A stretch of DNA of 38,954 nucleotides, taken from assembly GCF_004348515.1 (NCBI RefSeq), contig NZ_SMKH01000036.1, positions 1 through 38,954 on the forward strand, written 5' to 3'. The stretch comes from Actinomadura sp. KC345 (GTDB lineage Bacteria > Actinomycetota > Actinomycetes > Streptosporangiales > Streptosporangiaceae). The notes below the pieces were generated by a model that saw only the letters and a list, made by a program, of their open reading frames with translations, had not been told where the DNA came from and ran no database searches. Every line of letters starts with the position of its first letter. The first letter of the stretch is position 1. A program made the translations under genes and the position numbers. Of the stretch, positions 22,303-30,432 are shown piece by piece.

Positions 22303-23075
22303 GCGATCCCCTCCACGCGGGCGCTGTGCCAGCGGAACGCCACCCGTTCTAGCCCGAGAAGGGCCAGGTTGGCCAGCAGTCCGAGCACACCGGCCCAGAC
22401 GGCCCCGGCCAGCAGCAGGTCGGTCCGGCCGCCGCCGGCCTGGGTGGAGCTGAGGTAGATTCCCACGCCGTTGACCCCTCCGGCCAACAGCTCGGTGCTC
22501 ACCACGACGATGAGGGCGACGGACGCCGCGATGCGGACGCCGGTGGTGATGAACGGCGCGGCGCTCGGGAGCGAGACGCGCCACAGGACCGACGGCGTCC
22601 CGAACCCGAACGCGCGCAGGCTCTCCTTGGCGACCGGGTCGACGTCGCGGAGCGCGTACAGGGTGTTGATGAGGATCGGCCACAGGCAGGCGTAGAAGAT
22701 CAAGGACATCTTCATCTGCGTGGGGTCGGCGAACAGGATGATGGCGAGCGGGATCAGCGCGACCGAGGGGATGGGGCGCAGGAGTTCGACCAGCGCGCGG
22801 GAGGCGGTGCCCAGCAGCGGGACCGAGCCGAGCAGGACGCCCAGCGGGACCGCCACGAGCACCGCCAGCGCGAGCCCGCCGAACCACGCCCGGATCGTGG
22901 CCCCGACGTCGAGGAGGAAGTCCTGGTCGACGGCCAGTTTCCCGGCCTCCCCCAGAACGGTCGACGCCGGGGGCAGGGCGGTCTCGTCGATGAGGCCGGC
23001 ACGGCTCACGGCCTCAAGGAGGACGACCACCCCGGCAGCCCCGGCGGCGCCGAAAGCGATACGGCGAAAGTTCAT
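22299..23075 (-). CDS. ABC importer permease (first)
   Basis: A 258-aa permease paralogous to the next gene. An N-terminal hydrophobic helix (AFGAAGAAGVVVLLEAV) is followed by LPPASTVLGEAGKLAV. The EAA-like loop is VAKESLRAFGFGTPSVLWRV followed by SLPSAAPFITTG, and about six helices are present. Two different permeases instead of one homodimeric SsuC/TauC subunit is a variant seen in some importers of this family. ATG 23075 overlaps the substrate-binding-protein stop as ATGA. Confidence 0.9.
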   Translation of the reverse strand: MNFRRIAFGAAGAAGVVVLLEAVSRAGLIDETALPPASTVLGEAGKLAVDQDFLLDVGATIRAWFGGLALAVLVAVPLGVLLGSVPLLGTASRALVELLRPIPSVALIPLAIILFADPTQMKMSLIFYACLWPILINTLYALRDVDPVAKESLRAFGFGTPSVLWRVSLPSAAPFITTGVRIAASVALIVVVSTELLAGGVNGVGIYLSSTQAGGGRTDLLLAGAVWAGVLGLLANLALLGLERVAFRWHSARVEGIA

Positions 23076-24058
23076 GCGGCGGAGTCGGCGATGAACTGCT
23101 TGACGTCGATTTCCTTCTCCACGTAGGCGAACTCGTGCATCAGGTCCGCCACGCGCTGGAGGCGGGTGGCGCTCAGCGTGGTCGGGAAGGTGCCGTAGCT
23201 CATCGTGGAGGCGACCTTGGAGTCGATGCCCTTGGCGAAGGTCGGCAGGGTGTCCTGCACGAGCTTGCGGTCGGCGGCCATGCCCTGCGCCTTCTGCAGT
23301 GCGCGCTGGAAGGCGGCGGTCGTCTTCGGGTTCTCCTTGATGAACTTCTCGGTGGCGGCGTAGCCGGCGATCGGGAAGTCGGCGGTCGGTCCGCTGGACA
23401 GGTCGGCGACCATGCGGGCGCCCATCGACTGCTCCATCTGGGTACCGAACGGCTCGATCGCCTGGACGGCCTCGACGCTCTCGGACTTCAGGCTCTGCTC
23501 CATGTTGGGCGGAGGGATCTCGACGAAGTTCTCGTCCTCGTCGAACTCCACGTTCACGGGCTTGGCGGCGGCGCGGACCAGCAGCGTGCTGATGTTGCGG
23601 CGGGTGTTGACGCCGATCTTCTTGCCCTTGAGGTCCTGGACCGTGCGGTACGGGGAGTCCTTGCGCACCATCAGCGTGTGGGTCTTGGAGGCGCTCTGGA
23701 AACCCTCGGCGACGATCTTCGGCTTGAAGCCGGGGTCCTTGACGCCGGCGGTGAACAGAGAGACGTAGTTGCCGAAGCTGAAGTCCAGCCGACCGCTCTT
23801 CAGCAGCGGGATACCCGCGGCGCCGCCCTGGATGACCTGAGTCTTCACGTCCAGGCCCTCGGCCTTGAACAGGCCCTTGTCGATGGCGATCTGAACCGGC
23901 GTGGTGTCGGCGACGGTCATCGTGCCCAAGGTGATATCGGACTTCTCCAGGCCGTTGGCCGGGGTGCCCTCGTCCGAGTCGCCGCAGGCGACCCCGGTGA
24001 GCCCGAGCGTGATGGCGAGTGCGCCGCCGATGACTGTGCGGCGGTGGGAAGCAGACAT
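23072..24058 (-). CDS. ABC importer substrate-binding lipoprotein (SsuA/THI5-like)
   Basis: A 328-aa extracellular solute-binding protein. MSASHRRTVIGGALAITLGL then TGVAC25GDSDEG is a lipoprotein signal with a somewhat non-canonical lipobox (GVAC). The mature part opens DITLGTMTVADTTPVQIAIDKG and GLFKAEGLDV, the classical NMT1/THI5-like start, with GKKIGVNTRRNISTLLV in the second lobe. The ligand cannot be deduced; members bind sulfonates, taurine, nitrate, thiamine precursors or aromatic acids. The association with a flavin monooxygenase makes an aromatic or sulfonated compound plausible. It is the first gene of the operon and sits behind the promoter at 24151-24178. Confidence 0.9.
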   Translation of the reverse strand: MSASHRRTVIGGALAITLGLTGVACGDSDEGTPANGLEKSDITLGTMTVADTTPVQIAIDKGLFKAEGLDVKTQVIQGGAAGIPLLKSGRLDFSFGNYVSLFTAGVKDPGFKPKIVAEGFQSASKTHTLMVRKDSPYRTVQDLKGKKIGVNTRRNISTLLVRAAAKPVNVEFDEDENFVEIPPPNMEQSLKSESVEAVQAIEPFGTQMEQSMGARMVADLSSGPTADFPIAGYAATEKFIKENPKTTAAFQRALQKAQGMAADRKLVQDTLPTFAKGIDSKVASTMSYGTFPTTLSATRLQRVADLMHEFAYVEKEIDVKQFIADSAA

Positions 24059-24150
24059 GAGCAACGCTCCAGTTTGCGGGGGAAGCTGGTTGAAAGCTGA
24101 TCTTTCAACGAGGCGGGAGCGTAGCGCACCGCGGGCGCGCCATGGGCGAG

Positions 24151-24178
24151 ATGCTAGCTTTACGTGCACTTATGTGAA
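24151..24178 (-). promoter_or_regulatory. Promoter of the ABC importer operon
   Basis: On the minus strand TTCACA (24178-24173; five of six to TTGACA) and TAGCAT (24156-24151) are 16 bp apart, with start of transcription expected near 24144. The region is clearly more AT-rich than its surroundings. The 24059-24382 gap otherwise holds the operator at 24170 and no gene; I could not identify the kinase promoter with confidence. Confidence 0.55.
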
Positions 24179-24187
24179 CACTCATAA
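24170..24187. promoter_or_regulatory. Inverted repeat over the -35 of the importer promoter
   Basis: TTATG (24170-24174) and CATAA (24183-24187) are separated by TGAACACT. The position over the -35 fits a repressor or activator site for the importer operon. No regulator gene is adjacent, except the remnant at the far end of the operon. Confidence 0.45.
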
Positions 24188-24382
24188 ACAAACTGTGACA
24201 TTCGTATCTCCTGCATCACAAGTCCAGACCTGTGTGATCATTCGGGTTGGCCATGATGGTTGCTCTGTGTTGCAATGTTCCGCGCTTGCCCACAGTGGTG
24301 CGGGCAGGTGACGCGACCCGGATCTCCGTCGGGGTCACTGTGCGCCGCGAGCGATCGACCCAGTGAGAGGTAGCGGAGGGCA

Positions 24383-27300
24383 GTGCGGAAAGCCGAAGGG
24401 GCCGAGATGGCCCCGCAGTCCCCTCAGCCAGGCCCGTCTGCCAGCGAAGACGCCCCCAAGCGAGGCTTCCTGGGAGGCCGGCTCAGGCTGCGCAACTGGC
24501 GTGTGCGGACGCGCCTTTTCGCCCTCATCGCGGTGCCCACGATCGTGGCCGCACTCCTTGCGGGCTACCGCGTCCAGGTGTCCATGGACGACGCCGAGGC
24601 CTACAGCCGCACCAACGAAATGGCTACTCTCGGTGAGAAGCTGACTGCGCTCGCGCATCACGTGGAGAACGAACGCGACGCGATGGCGATGCGGGCCGCG
24701 GGCGGTGCGCGCGCCGTCCCGGACGACGAACTCAAGTCGCGCCAGCAGACGGTGGACGGCGCCGCCGGCGAGGTGCGGGACGCCGCCGCCGGCGTCCAGA
24801 CCGACGCCCCCGGGCTGGAACTGGCGCTCGGCAACGTCCTCGACCGCGTCGAGGACCTGCCCGCGCTGCGGACGCTGGCCGCGCGGCTCGCGCCCGGCCC
24901 GATCATCGACAAGTACGGCGAGTTCGTCGACGACTTCAGCGACTACCAGCTGCTGGTCTCCCAGGACGCCCCCACGCCCGAACTCGCGCAGAGCGCGCTG
25001 GCCCTCGCCGACCTCGCCGACGCCAAGGACGCCGCGTCGCGCGAGCGGGCGCTCATCAGCGCGGCCCTCTGGGAGGGGCAGTTCCTCCCCCTCGACCGCA
25101 CCTCCGTCGACGACGCCCGCGCGGACCTGAACACCAGCATCGAGTCGTTCCGCGCGTCGGCCACGCCGGCTCAGCTGCGGATCTTCGAGGACACCGTCGC
25201 CGGCCCCGAGCTGGACCGTGCGGAGATCACCCGGCTGCAGACGCTCGCCGTCGCCGACGCGTCCCCGGATCTGCGGGTCAGGCTCGGAAGCCGCACCGCC
25301 CGCGGCTGGACGTCCGACTCCACCCAGCGGATCGACAAGCTGCGGAAGGTCGAGGAGGCCATCGCCGCCAGGCTCACCGAGACGACCGCGCGCGCCAAGA
25401 CCGACGCCCAGACCACCGCGTTCCGCGACGGGGCGCTGCTGTTCCTCGTCCTCGCGATCGTCCTGGCGACCGTCATCGTCGTGGCCCGCTCGCTGGTGCG
25501 GCCGCTGCTGCGGCTGCAGTCCGGCGCGCTGGAGGTGGCCGGCACGCGGCTGCCGGGCCTGGTCGACCGGCTGCGCGATCCGGAGGCCGCCGCCGGAGGC
25601 ATCGAGGTCGAGCCGATCGAGATCGACTCCACCGACGAGATCGGCCAGGTCGCGCGGGCCTTCGACGAGGTCCACCGCGAGGCGGTCCGGCTGGCGGCCG
25701 ACGAGGCCGTCCTGCGTGGCAACATCAACGCGATGTTCGTCAACCTCTCGCGCCGCAGCCAGTCCCTGATCGAGCGCCAGCTGCGCCTGATCGAGGAGCT
25801 GGAGCAGAGCGAGCGCGACGAGGAGCAGCTCGGAAACCTGTTCCGGCTGGACCACCTGGCCACCCGCATGCGCCGCAACTGCGAGAACCTCCTCGTCCTC
25901 GGCGGGCAGGAGCAGGCGCGCCGGTGGAACCAGGCCGTCCCGCTCATCGACGTCGTCCGCGCGTCGCTGTCCGAGGTCGAGCAGTACGAACGGGTCGCGC
26001 TGCGGGTTCAGGGCGACATGACCGTCGCCGGCCCGGTCGTCAACGACCTCGTCCACCTCCTGGCCGAGCTGGTGGAGAACGCCACGGTCTTCTCCTCCGA
26101 GCACACCAAGGTGACCGTATCCGGCCAGATGCTGAGCGGCGGCGGCTCGATGCTGCAGATCACCGACAACGGCGTCGGCATGTCGGCGGAGGAGCTGGAG
26201 CAGGCCAACTGGCGGCTGGCGAACCCGCCCGTCATCGACTTCTCCGCGGCGCGCCGCATGGGCCTGTTCGTGGTCGGCCGCCTCGCGGTCCGGCACGGCA
26301 TCCGGGTGGAGCTGCGCGCCGCCCAGGGCGGCGGCCTCACCGCGTTCGTCGTGCTGCCGGACGCGGTGATCACCCCCGGCGAGACCAACGGCGTCGGCGC
26401 CCGCGGGTTCGGCGGCCGCGAGACCGAGGGCCAGCAGCTCGCCGCGCTCACCACCGCCGCCGAGCCGCCCGCCATCGGCGGCGGCGCGTTCCGGCAGGAC
26501 GACTACGGGCCCGCGGCGCAGCCGCCCGGCGGGCCCGCGGTCGCGCCGATGGGCGGGGGGACGGGGTCCCACCCGATGGTCGGGGGCTCCGGCACCGGGC
26601 CGCTGCGCCCCCTGCGCGGCGGCACCGGCCCGCAGCCGGCGATGAACGAGACCGGCCCGATCCCGGCCGCCGGCACGGGCGCGCACGCCGCGGTGCCCGG
26701 CACCGGCCCGCAGCCGGCCGTTCCGCACGGCGAGCAGGGGCCGCCGGGAGACCGGCGTCCCCCCGTGGACGATCCGTACCAGCCCGGGGACCGCCAGCCG
26801 CCGCGCAGGCCGGGCGAGCTGCCGGTCCGCCGGCCGGGCGCGCAGCTGCCGGGACGCCCCGCCGACGAAGGCATGCCCAACGGCCTCTTCCAGCCGCGCA
26901 ACGAGCGCCGGCAGGACGGCGGATCCGCCAACGGCGCCTACCACCAGAGCGGCCCGCAGTCCGTCGTCCCGGAGGCCCAGCCGATGGTGCCCGATCCGGG
27001 CGCCGGACGGCAGATCCCCTGGGGGACGGGACCGCTGGAGCAGGTCGGCGGGAACACCGGGCAGGGGCAGGATCCCTACGGGGACGGTTCACCGGCCGGC
27101 GGCCGGCCACGGCTCGGCCGCTCCCAGTGGGAGACCGGCGAGATACCCGCGCAGGAACCTTCCCGACCCGGCGCGATGTCCTCGCCGCACGCGCCGCAGG
27201 AGGCCGCGAACCCTGTCCCCGAACCGGCCATGCGGGCGCCCCAGGCCCCGCCGGCGCAGGCTCCGCCCGAGCAGAAGGCGCCGCCGCGGGGACCCGAGCG

Positions 27301-27766
27301 TTCGCCCATCTTCGACGCGATGCAATCGGAGTGGTTCATGCGGAGGTCGGGAGACGGGTCCGGGGAGGATCCGGTGCGCGGCTGGGAGTCCCCGGCGGAC
27401 GCGGGGTTCCGCGCCGCCGAGGCCGCCCGTGAGCCCGTCGCGACGTCGCGCACCAGCGTCGGGCTGCCCAAGCGGGTACCCGGAAAGAACAGGGTCCCGG
27501 GGGCGGTCGGCCGTGCGGCCGCCCCGGCGGGGAACGCGCAGGCGGCCGGTCCGGCGCAGGGCCAGGCTCCGCCGGCACCGGGCGGGCACGGACAAGGCCA
27601 GCACACAGAGGGTCAGCAGGGATTCGGCCAGACGGCCGATGTTGTACGCAACCGTTTCGCGAGCCTTCAGCGGGGCGTCCATCGGGGACGCCACGAGGCC
27701 CGCGGTGCAGGCACGTCAGGTGAGGCGCCGTCACAGGGTGACGGCGAGACAGGAGGCACCCGGTGA
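24383..27766 (+). CDS. cvnA: Conservon sensor histidine kinase (CvnA-like)
   Basis: An 1127-aa membrane sensor. TM1 is about 44-63, followed by an extracytoplasmic nitrate/nitrite-sensing (NIT)-like helical domain, TM2 about 350-371 (LLFLVLAIVLATVIVVA) and a HAMP-like linker to ~440. The kinase core has LDHLATRMRR with H491, the N box ELVENATVFSSEH (~562), G1 DNGVGMS (~594) and MGLFVVGRLAVRHGI. Residues about 680-1127 are a Pro/Gly/Gln-rich disordered tail with repeats such as GTGPQPA. Conservon kinases lack a partner response regulator and are thought to signal through the small GTPase encoded downstream. GTG 24383 has GGAGG very close (three bases); ATG 24407, with GAAGGGG, is an alternative. 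Its stop overlaps the next gene. Confidence 0.9.
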   Translation: MRKAEGAEMAPQSPQPGPSASEDAPKRGFLGGRLRLRNWRVRTRLFALIAVPTIVAALLAGYRVQVSMDDAEAYSRTNEMATLGEKLTALAHHVENERDAMAMRAAGGARAVPDDELKSRQQTVDGAAGEVRDAAAGVQTDAPGLELALGNVLDRVEDLPALRTLAARLAPGPIIDKYGEFVDDFSDYQLLVSQDAPTPELAQSALALADLADAKDAASRERALISAALWEGQFLPLDRTSVDDARADLNTSIESFRASATPAQLRIFEDTVAGPELDRAEITRLQTLAVADASPDLRVRLGSRTARGWTSDSTQRIDKLRKVEEAIAARLTETTARAKTDAQTTAFRDGALLFLVLAIVLATVIVVARSLVRPLLRLQSGALEVAGTRLPGLVDRLRDPEAAAGGIEVEPIEIDSTDEIGQVARAFDEVHREAVRLAADEAVLRGNINAMFVNLSRRSQSLIERQLRLIEELEQSERDEEQLGNLFRLDHLATRMRRNCENLLVLGGQEQARRWNQAVPLIDVVRASLSEVEQYERVALRVQGDMTVAGPVVNDLVHLLAELVENATVFSSEHTKVTVSGQMLSGGGSMLQITDNGVGMSAEELEQANWRLANPPVIDFSAARRMGLFVVGRLAVRHGIRVELRAAQGGGLTAFVVLPDAVITPGETNGVGARGFGGRETEGQQLAALTTAAEPPAIGGGAFRQDDYGPAAQPPGGPAVAPMGGGTGSHPMVGGSGTGPLRPLRGGTGPQPAMNETGPIPAAGTGAHAAVPGTGPQPAVPHGEQGPPGDRRPPVDDPYQPGDRQPPRRPGELPVRRPGAQLPGRPADEGMPNGLFQPRNERRQDGGSANGAYHQSGPQSVVPEAQPMVPDPGAGRQIPWGTGPLEQVGGNTGQGQDPYGDGSPAGGRPRLGRSQWETGEIPAQEPSRPGAMSSPHAPQEAANPVPEPAMRAPQAPPAQAPPEQKAPPRGPERSPIFDAMQSEWFMRRSGDGSGEDPVRGWESPADAGFRAAEAAREPVATSRTSVGLPKRVPGKNRVPGAVGRAAAPAGNAQAAGPAQGQAPPAPGGHGQGQHTEGQQGFGQTADVVRNRFASLQRGVHRGRHEARGAGTSGEAPSQGDGETGGTR

Positions 27767-28215
27767 GCGGGCAGGATCTCAACTGGTTGGTGACGAACTT
27801 CGCGGACCGTGTCGCGAAGGTCGCGCACGCCGTCGTGGTCTCCTCGGACGGATTGCCGATGGCGTACTCGGCGGGCTTCCCGCCCGAGCGCGCGGACCAG
27901 CTCTCCGCGATCGCCTCGGGCCTGATGAGCCTGACCCAGGGCGCGGCGAAGATCTTCGACGCGGGCGGGGTGAACCAGACCGTCGTCGAGATGGACCGGG
28001 GCCTGCTGTTCGTGATGTCCATCACGAACGGGTCGGTGTTCGCGGTGCTGGCCGCGCCCGACTGCGACCTCGGGCTCGTCGCGTACGAGATGACGCTGCT
28101 GGTCGAGCGCGTCGGCCGGGTGCTGACGCCCGCGCTGCGCGCCCAGGAGCAGGGACAGCCTCCGTACTCGGGTCCTCCGGTGACGGAGATGGGTGCCGGC
28201 CCCGCCCGCTATTAG
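27763..28215 (+). CDS. cvnB: Roadblock/LC7-domain protein (CvnB-like)
   Basis: A 150-aa Roadblock/LC7 protein starting VSGQDLNWLVTNFADRV, the standard opening of CvnB proteins, followed by VAHAVVVSSDGLPMAYS (first strand pair) and VEMDRGLLFVMSITNGSVFAVLAA. Such proteins bind small GTPases of the MglA/CvnD type and may control their nucleotide state. The GTG overlaps the kinase stop as GTGA and follows AGGAGG, so the two are translationally coupled. The C-terminal 25 residues are Pro/Gln-rich and variable. Confidence 0.92.
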   Translation: MSGQDLNWLVTNFADRVAKVAHAVVVSSDGLPMAYSAGFPPERADQLSAIASGLMSLTQGAAKIFDAGGVNQTVVEMDRGLLFVMSITNGSVFAVLAAPDCDLGLVAYEMTLLVERVGRVLTPALRAQEQGQPPYSGPPVTEMGAGPARY

Positions 28216-28246
28216 ACCGTGACTGACTCTGACGGAGGTCGGCGAC

Positions 28247-28699
28247 ATGGATCGAGGCAGCTTCGGAGGCAGTCCCGGGGGTCCCGGGCGCTGGCCGGGT
28301 GACCAGGGGCGGGCCCCGGCCCCGGCGCGCCCGCCCGAGCGCGGCGAGGGCGACGCCAGCTCGCTGGTGCGCCCGTACGCGGTGACCGGGGGGAGGACCA
28401 AGCCCCGCTACGACCTGGCGATCGAGGCGCTGGTCACCGCGGCGCCGTACCCGCCCCGGGACGTGGCCGTCCTGACGCCCGAGTACCGGGCGATCATGGA
28501 CCTGTGCCGCTCGGCCCGTTCGGTGGCCGAGGTCTCGGCCCTGCTGCGCCTGCCGCTCGGCGTGGCGCGGGTGCTCGTCGCCGACATGGCCGTCGAAGGG
28601 CTGCTGCGGCTCCACCAGTCCCAGCCCGCCACCACCGCCGGCGGACAGCCGGACCTCCGCTTGCTAGAAAGGGTGCTCAGTGGCCTTCGGAAGCTCTGA
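28247..28699 (+). CDS. cvnC: DUF742 protein (CvnC-like)
   Basis: A 150-aa DUF742 protein. The N-terminal third is Gly/Pro-rich. The conserved part is SSLVRPYAVTGGRTKPRYDL and AIEALVTA, followed by a winged-helix-like region EYRAIMDLCRSARSVAEVSA and LLRLPLGVARVLVADM. It ends LERVLSGLRKL. CGGAGG lies about eight bases before the ATG. The end overlaps the GTPase gene by 20 bp in another frame. Confidence 0.92.
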   Translation: MDRGSFGGSPGGPGRWPGDQGRAPAPARPPERGEGDASSLVRPYAVTGGRTKPRYDLAIEALVTAAPYPPRDVAVLTPEYRAIMDLCRSARSVAEVSALLRLPLGVARVLVADMAVEGLLRLHQSQPATTAGGQPDLRLLERVLSGLRKL

Positions 28700-29354
28700 C
28701 CAGGTTCCGGCCCCGGGGCCGCACGGCGGAGAGGCCGAGCTGACCTCGGTCAAGATCGTCGTCGGCGGCGGGTTCGGCGTCGGCAAGACCACCTTCGTCG
28801 GGTCGGTCTCGGAGATCATGCCGCTCACCACCGAGGCGGTGATGACGGCCGCCAGCGCCGACGTGGACGACCTGTCGGCCGTGCCCGACAAGACGACCAC
28901 CACGGTCGCGATGGACTTCGGGCGCGTGTCGCTCGACAGCGAGCTGATCCTGTACCTGTTCGGCACGCCCGGCCAGCATCGCTTCTGGTTCATGTGGGAC
29001 GACCTCGTCCGCGGCGCGATCGGCGCCGTCGTGCTGGTCGACACCCGCCGGCTGGAGGACTGCTTCGCCGCGGTGGACTACTTCGAGGAGCTCGGCCTGC
29101 CGTTCGTGGTGGGCGTCAACGGGTTCCACGGCGAGTTCCAGTACGCGGTGGAGGACATCCGCGACGCCCTGTCGATCAGCGCGCACGTGCCGATCGTCCA
29201 GTGCGACGCGCGGAGCCGCGAGTCCACCAAGCAGGTGCTGATCACCCTCGTCCAGCACGCGATGTCGATGCAGGCCGCACCGCCCGCGGGCGCCTCCGCG
29301 CCGCCCGCCGCGTCCGGCGGCCAGGTCGGAACCGCCTCGCCGAGCTGGACCTGA
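28680..29354 (+). CDS. cvnD: Conservon small GTPase (CvnD-like)
   Basis: A 224-aa Ras-like GTPase of the MglA/CvnD group. The P-loop is GGGFGVGKTTFV (about 29-40), switch regions surround DDLSAVPDKTTTTVAMDFGR, and G3 is LFGTPGQHRFWFMW. The G4 position reads GVNGFHGE, departing from NKxD as is usual in this family. The last ~25 residues are Ala/Gly/Pro-rich. GTG 28680 lies inside the end of cvnC behind GAAAGG. It is the output switch of the conservon; no cytochrome P450 (cvnE) follows, so the operon is the four-gene form. The 105-bp gap to the hydrolase contains an AT-rich TGATTATCT that could be a promoter. Confidence 0.93.
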   Translation: MAFGSSDQVPAPGPHGGEAELTSVKIVVGGGFGVGKTTFVGSVSEIMPLTTEAVMTAASADVDDLSAVPDKTTTTVAMDFGRVSLDSELILYLFGTPGQHRFWFMWDDLVRGAIGAVVLVDTRRLEDCFAAVDYFEELGLPFVVGVNGFHGEFQYAVEDIRDALSISAHVPIVQCDARSRESTKQVLITLVQHAMSMQAAPPAGASAPPAASGGQVGTASPSWT

Positions 29355-29459
29355 CCCGGGCCTTCCCCCCGGTTCCGGAGCGGGCTACGGTCGCGTAGGT
29401 CGTGTGCACGATGCATGATTATCTTCGTGATCGACCATGAACCGGAAATGGGGGTTGCG

Positions 29460-30233
29460 ATGAGCGAATTGGAGCGGATCCGGACGTACGTGGCCCTCGG
29501 CGACAGCTTCACCGAGGGACTGAACGACCCCTACCCCGGCGAGGAGGACCGCTTCCGCGGCTGGGCCGACCGGCTGGCGGAACTCCTCGCCGAGCGGCAC
29601 TCGGGGCTGCACTACGCCAACCTCGCCGTCCGCGGCAAGCTCGCCCGGCAGATCGTCGAGGAGCAGGTCCCGCGCGCCGTCGAGCTGGGGCCCGACCTCG
29701 TGACGCTGTGCGCCGGCGGCAACGACATGATCCGCCCGGGGGCCGACCCCGACGCGCTCGCGGTCGTGTTCGACGACGCCGTCCGCCGCCTGCGCGCCAC
29801 CGGGTCGCGCGTCGTCGTCTTCACCGGCTTCGACACCCGCGGCCTGCGCAGCGGCGGCCGCATCCGCGGCAAGGCCGCCACGTACAACATGCACCTGCGC
29901 GCCATCGCCGACCGCCGCGGCTGCACCGTCGTCGACCTGTGGCCCCTGCGCGTGTTCGACGACCCCCGTGCCTGGTACGAGGACCGCCTCCACCTCTCGC
30001 CGGAGGGGCACCGCCGCATGACCCTCCTCGTCGCCGAGGCCATCGGCCTTCCCACCGGCGGCGACTGGCGCGAGCCCTGGCCGCCGCTGGACCGGGCCGA
30101 CTGGCTCACCTCGCGGCGCGAGGACGTCCGCTGGGCCCGCACGTACCTCCTGCCGTGGATAGGCCGCCGCGCCACCGGCCGCTCCACCGGCGACGGCCGA
30201 GCCCCCAAACGTCCCACCCCCCTTCCATTGTGA
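29460..30233 (+). CDS. SGNH/GDSL-type hydrolase
   Basis: A 257-aa serine esterase/lipase-type protein. The nucleophile is in YVALGDSFTEGLND (about residue 14). The block II Gly lies in NLAVRGKLARQ, block III Asn in LCAGGNDMIRP, and the catalytic Asp/His in DRLHLSPEGHRRM. No signal peptide is visible, so it is probably cytoplasmic. ATG 29460 (MSELERIRTYVALG) is chosen over ATG 29415 because GGGGG lies six bases upstream and family members begin at this point. The C-terminal 60 residues (EPWPPLDRADWLTSRREDVRWARTYLLPW) are a conserved actinobacterial extension. The substrate is unknown. Confidence 0.9.
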   Translation: MSELERIRTYVALGDSFTEGLNDPYPGEEDRFRGWADRLAELLAERHSGLHYANLAVRGKLARQIVEEQVPRAVELGPDLVTLCAGGNDMIRPGADPDALAVVFDDAVRRLRATGSRVVVFTGFDTRGLRSGGRIRGKAATYNMHLRAIADRRGCTVVDLWPLRVFDDPRAWYEDRLHLSPEGHRRMTLLVAEAIGLPTGGDWREPWPPLDRADWLTSRREDVRWARTYLLPWIGRRATGRSTGDGRAPKRPTPLPL

Positions 30234-30258
30234 CCGCACTGCGGTAGAACTGACGATC

Positions 30259-30432
30259 GTGACGACCTCAGCCGGCACCGCCACCCCGCACCGACCCGAA
30301 CAACCGCGATCGCGTCCGAAGGCAGGTTTCGAGCCTGCGGGAAACCTGATCGCCGGAGCGATGCGGCGGTCGCACCGCGGTTCCCGCCGAAGGAGGGCGC
30401 TCCAGCGCCTGACGCCAAGGGCACCGCAGTGA
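30259..30432 (+). CDS. Possible upstream ORF made largely of repeat B2
   Basis: A 57-codon ORF starting GTG ACG ACC (VTTSAGTATPHRPEQ). TAGAAC (30245-30250), one base from a strong actinobacterial -10, ends eight bases before it, so a leaderless transcript could start here. Its stop overlaps the GTG of the AAA+ gene as GTGA. About 33 of its codons are repeat B2, so the peptide has a basic, low-information sequence (RRSHRGSRRRRALQRL). It may be a translated leader that couples the AAA+ gene to transcription, or the truncated start of an older gene interrupted by the repeat. Confidence 0.35.
   Translation: MTTSAGTATPHRPEQPRSRPKAGFEPAGNLIAGAMRRSHRGSRRRRALQRLTPRAPQ
30306..30404 (+). repeat. Intergenic repeat family B, copy B2
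   Basis: Starts GCGATCGCG and TCCGAAGGCAGG. The central stem CAGGTTTC (30323-30330) pairs with GAAACCTG (30341-30348). It ends CCCGCCGAAGGAGGGCGC. It is inverted relative to copy B1 at 16932-17058 and shorter by about 25 bp. It occupies most of the gap between the SGNH hydrolase and the AAA+ gene. Confidence 0.85.

Noticed and set aside
20281..22458. A 725-codon plus-strand open frame over the ABC importer genes
   Set aside because: Antisense shadow; the minus strand encodes clear Walker A, signature and permease motifs with ATGA overlaps.
24335..26944. An 869-codon minus-strand open frame opposite the conservon kinase
   Set aside because: No domain signal, while the kinase has its complete catalytic motifs on the plus strand.
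26515..27250. Repeated Pro/Gly/Gln motifs in the kinase tail as a possible DNA repeat or recombination array
   Set aside because: The repetition is at the protein level with varied codons, typical of a disordered linker.
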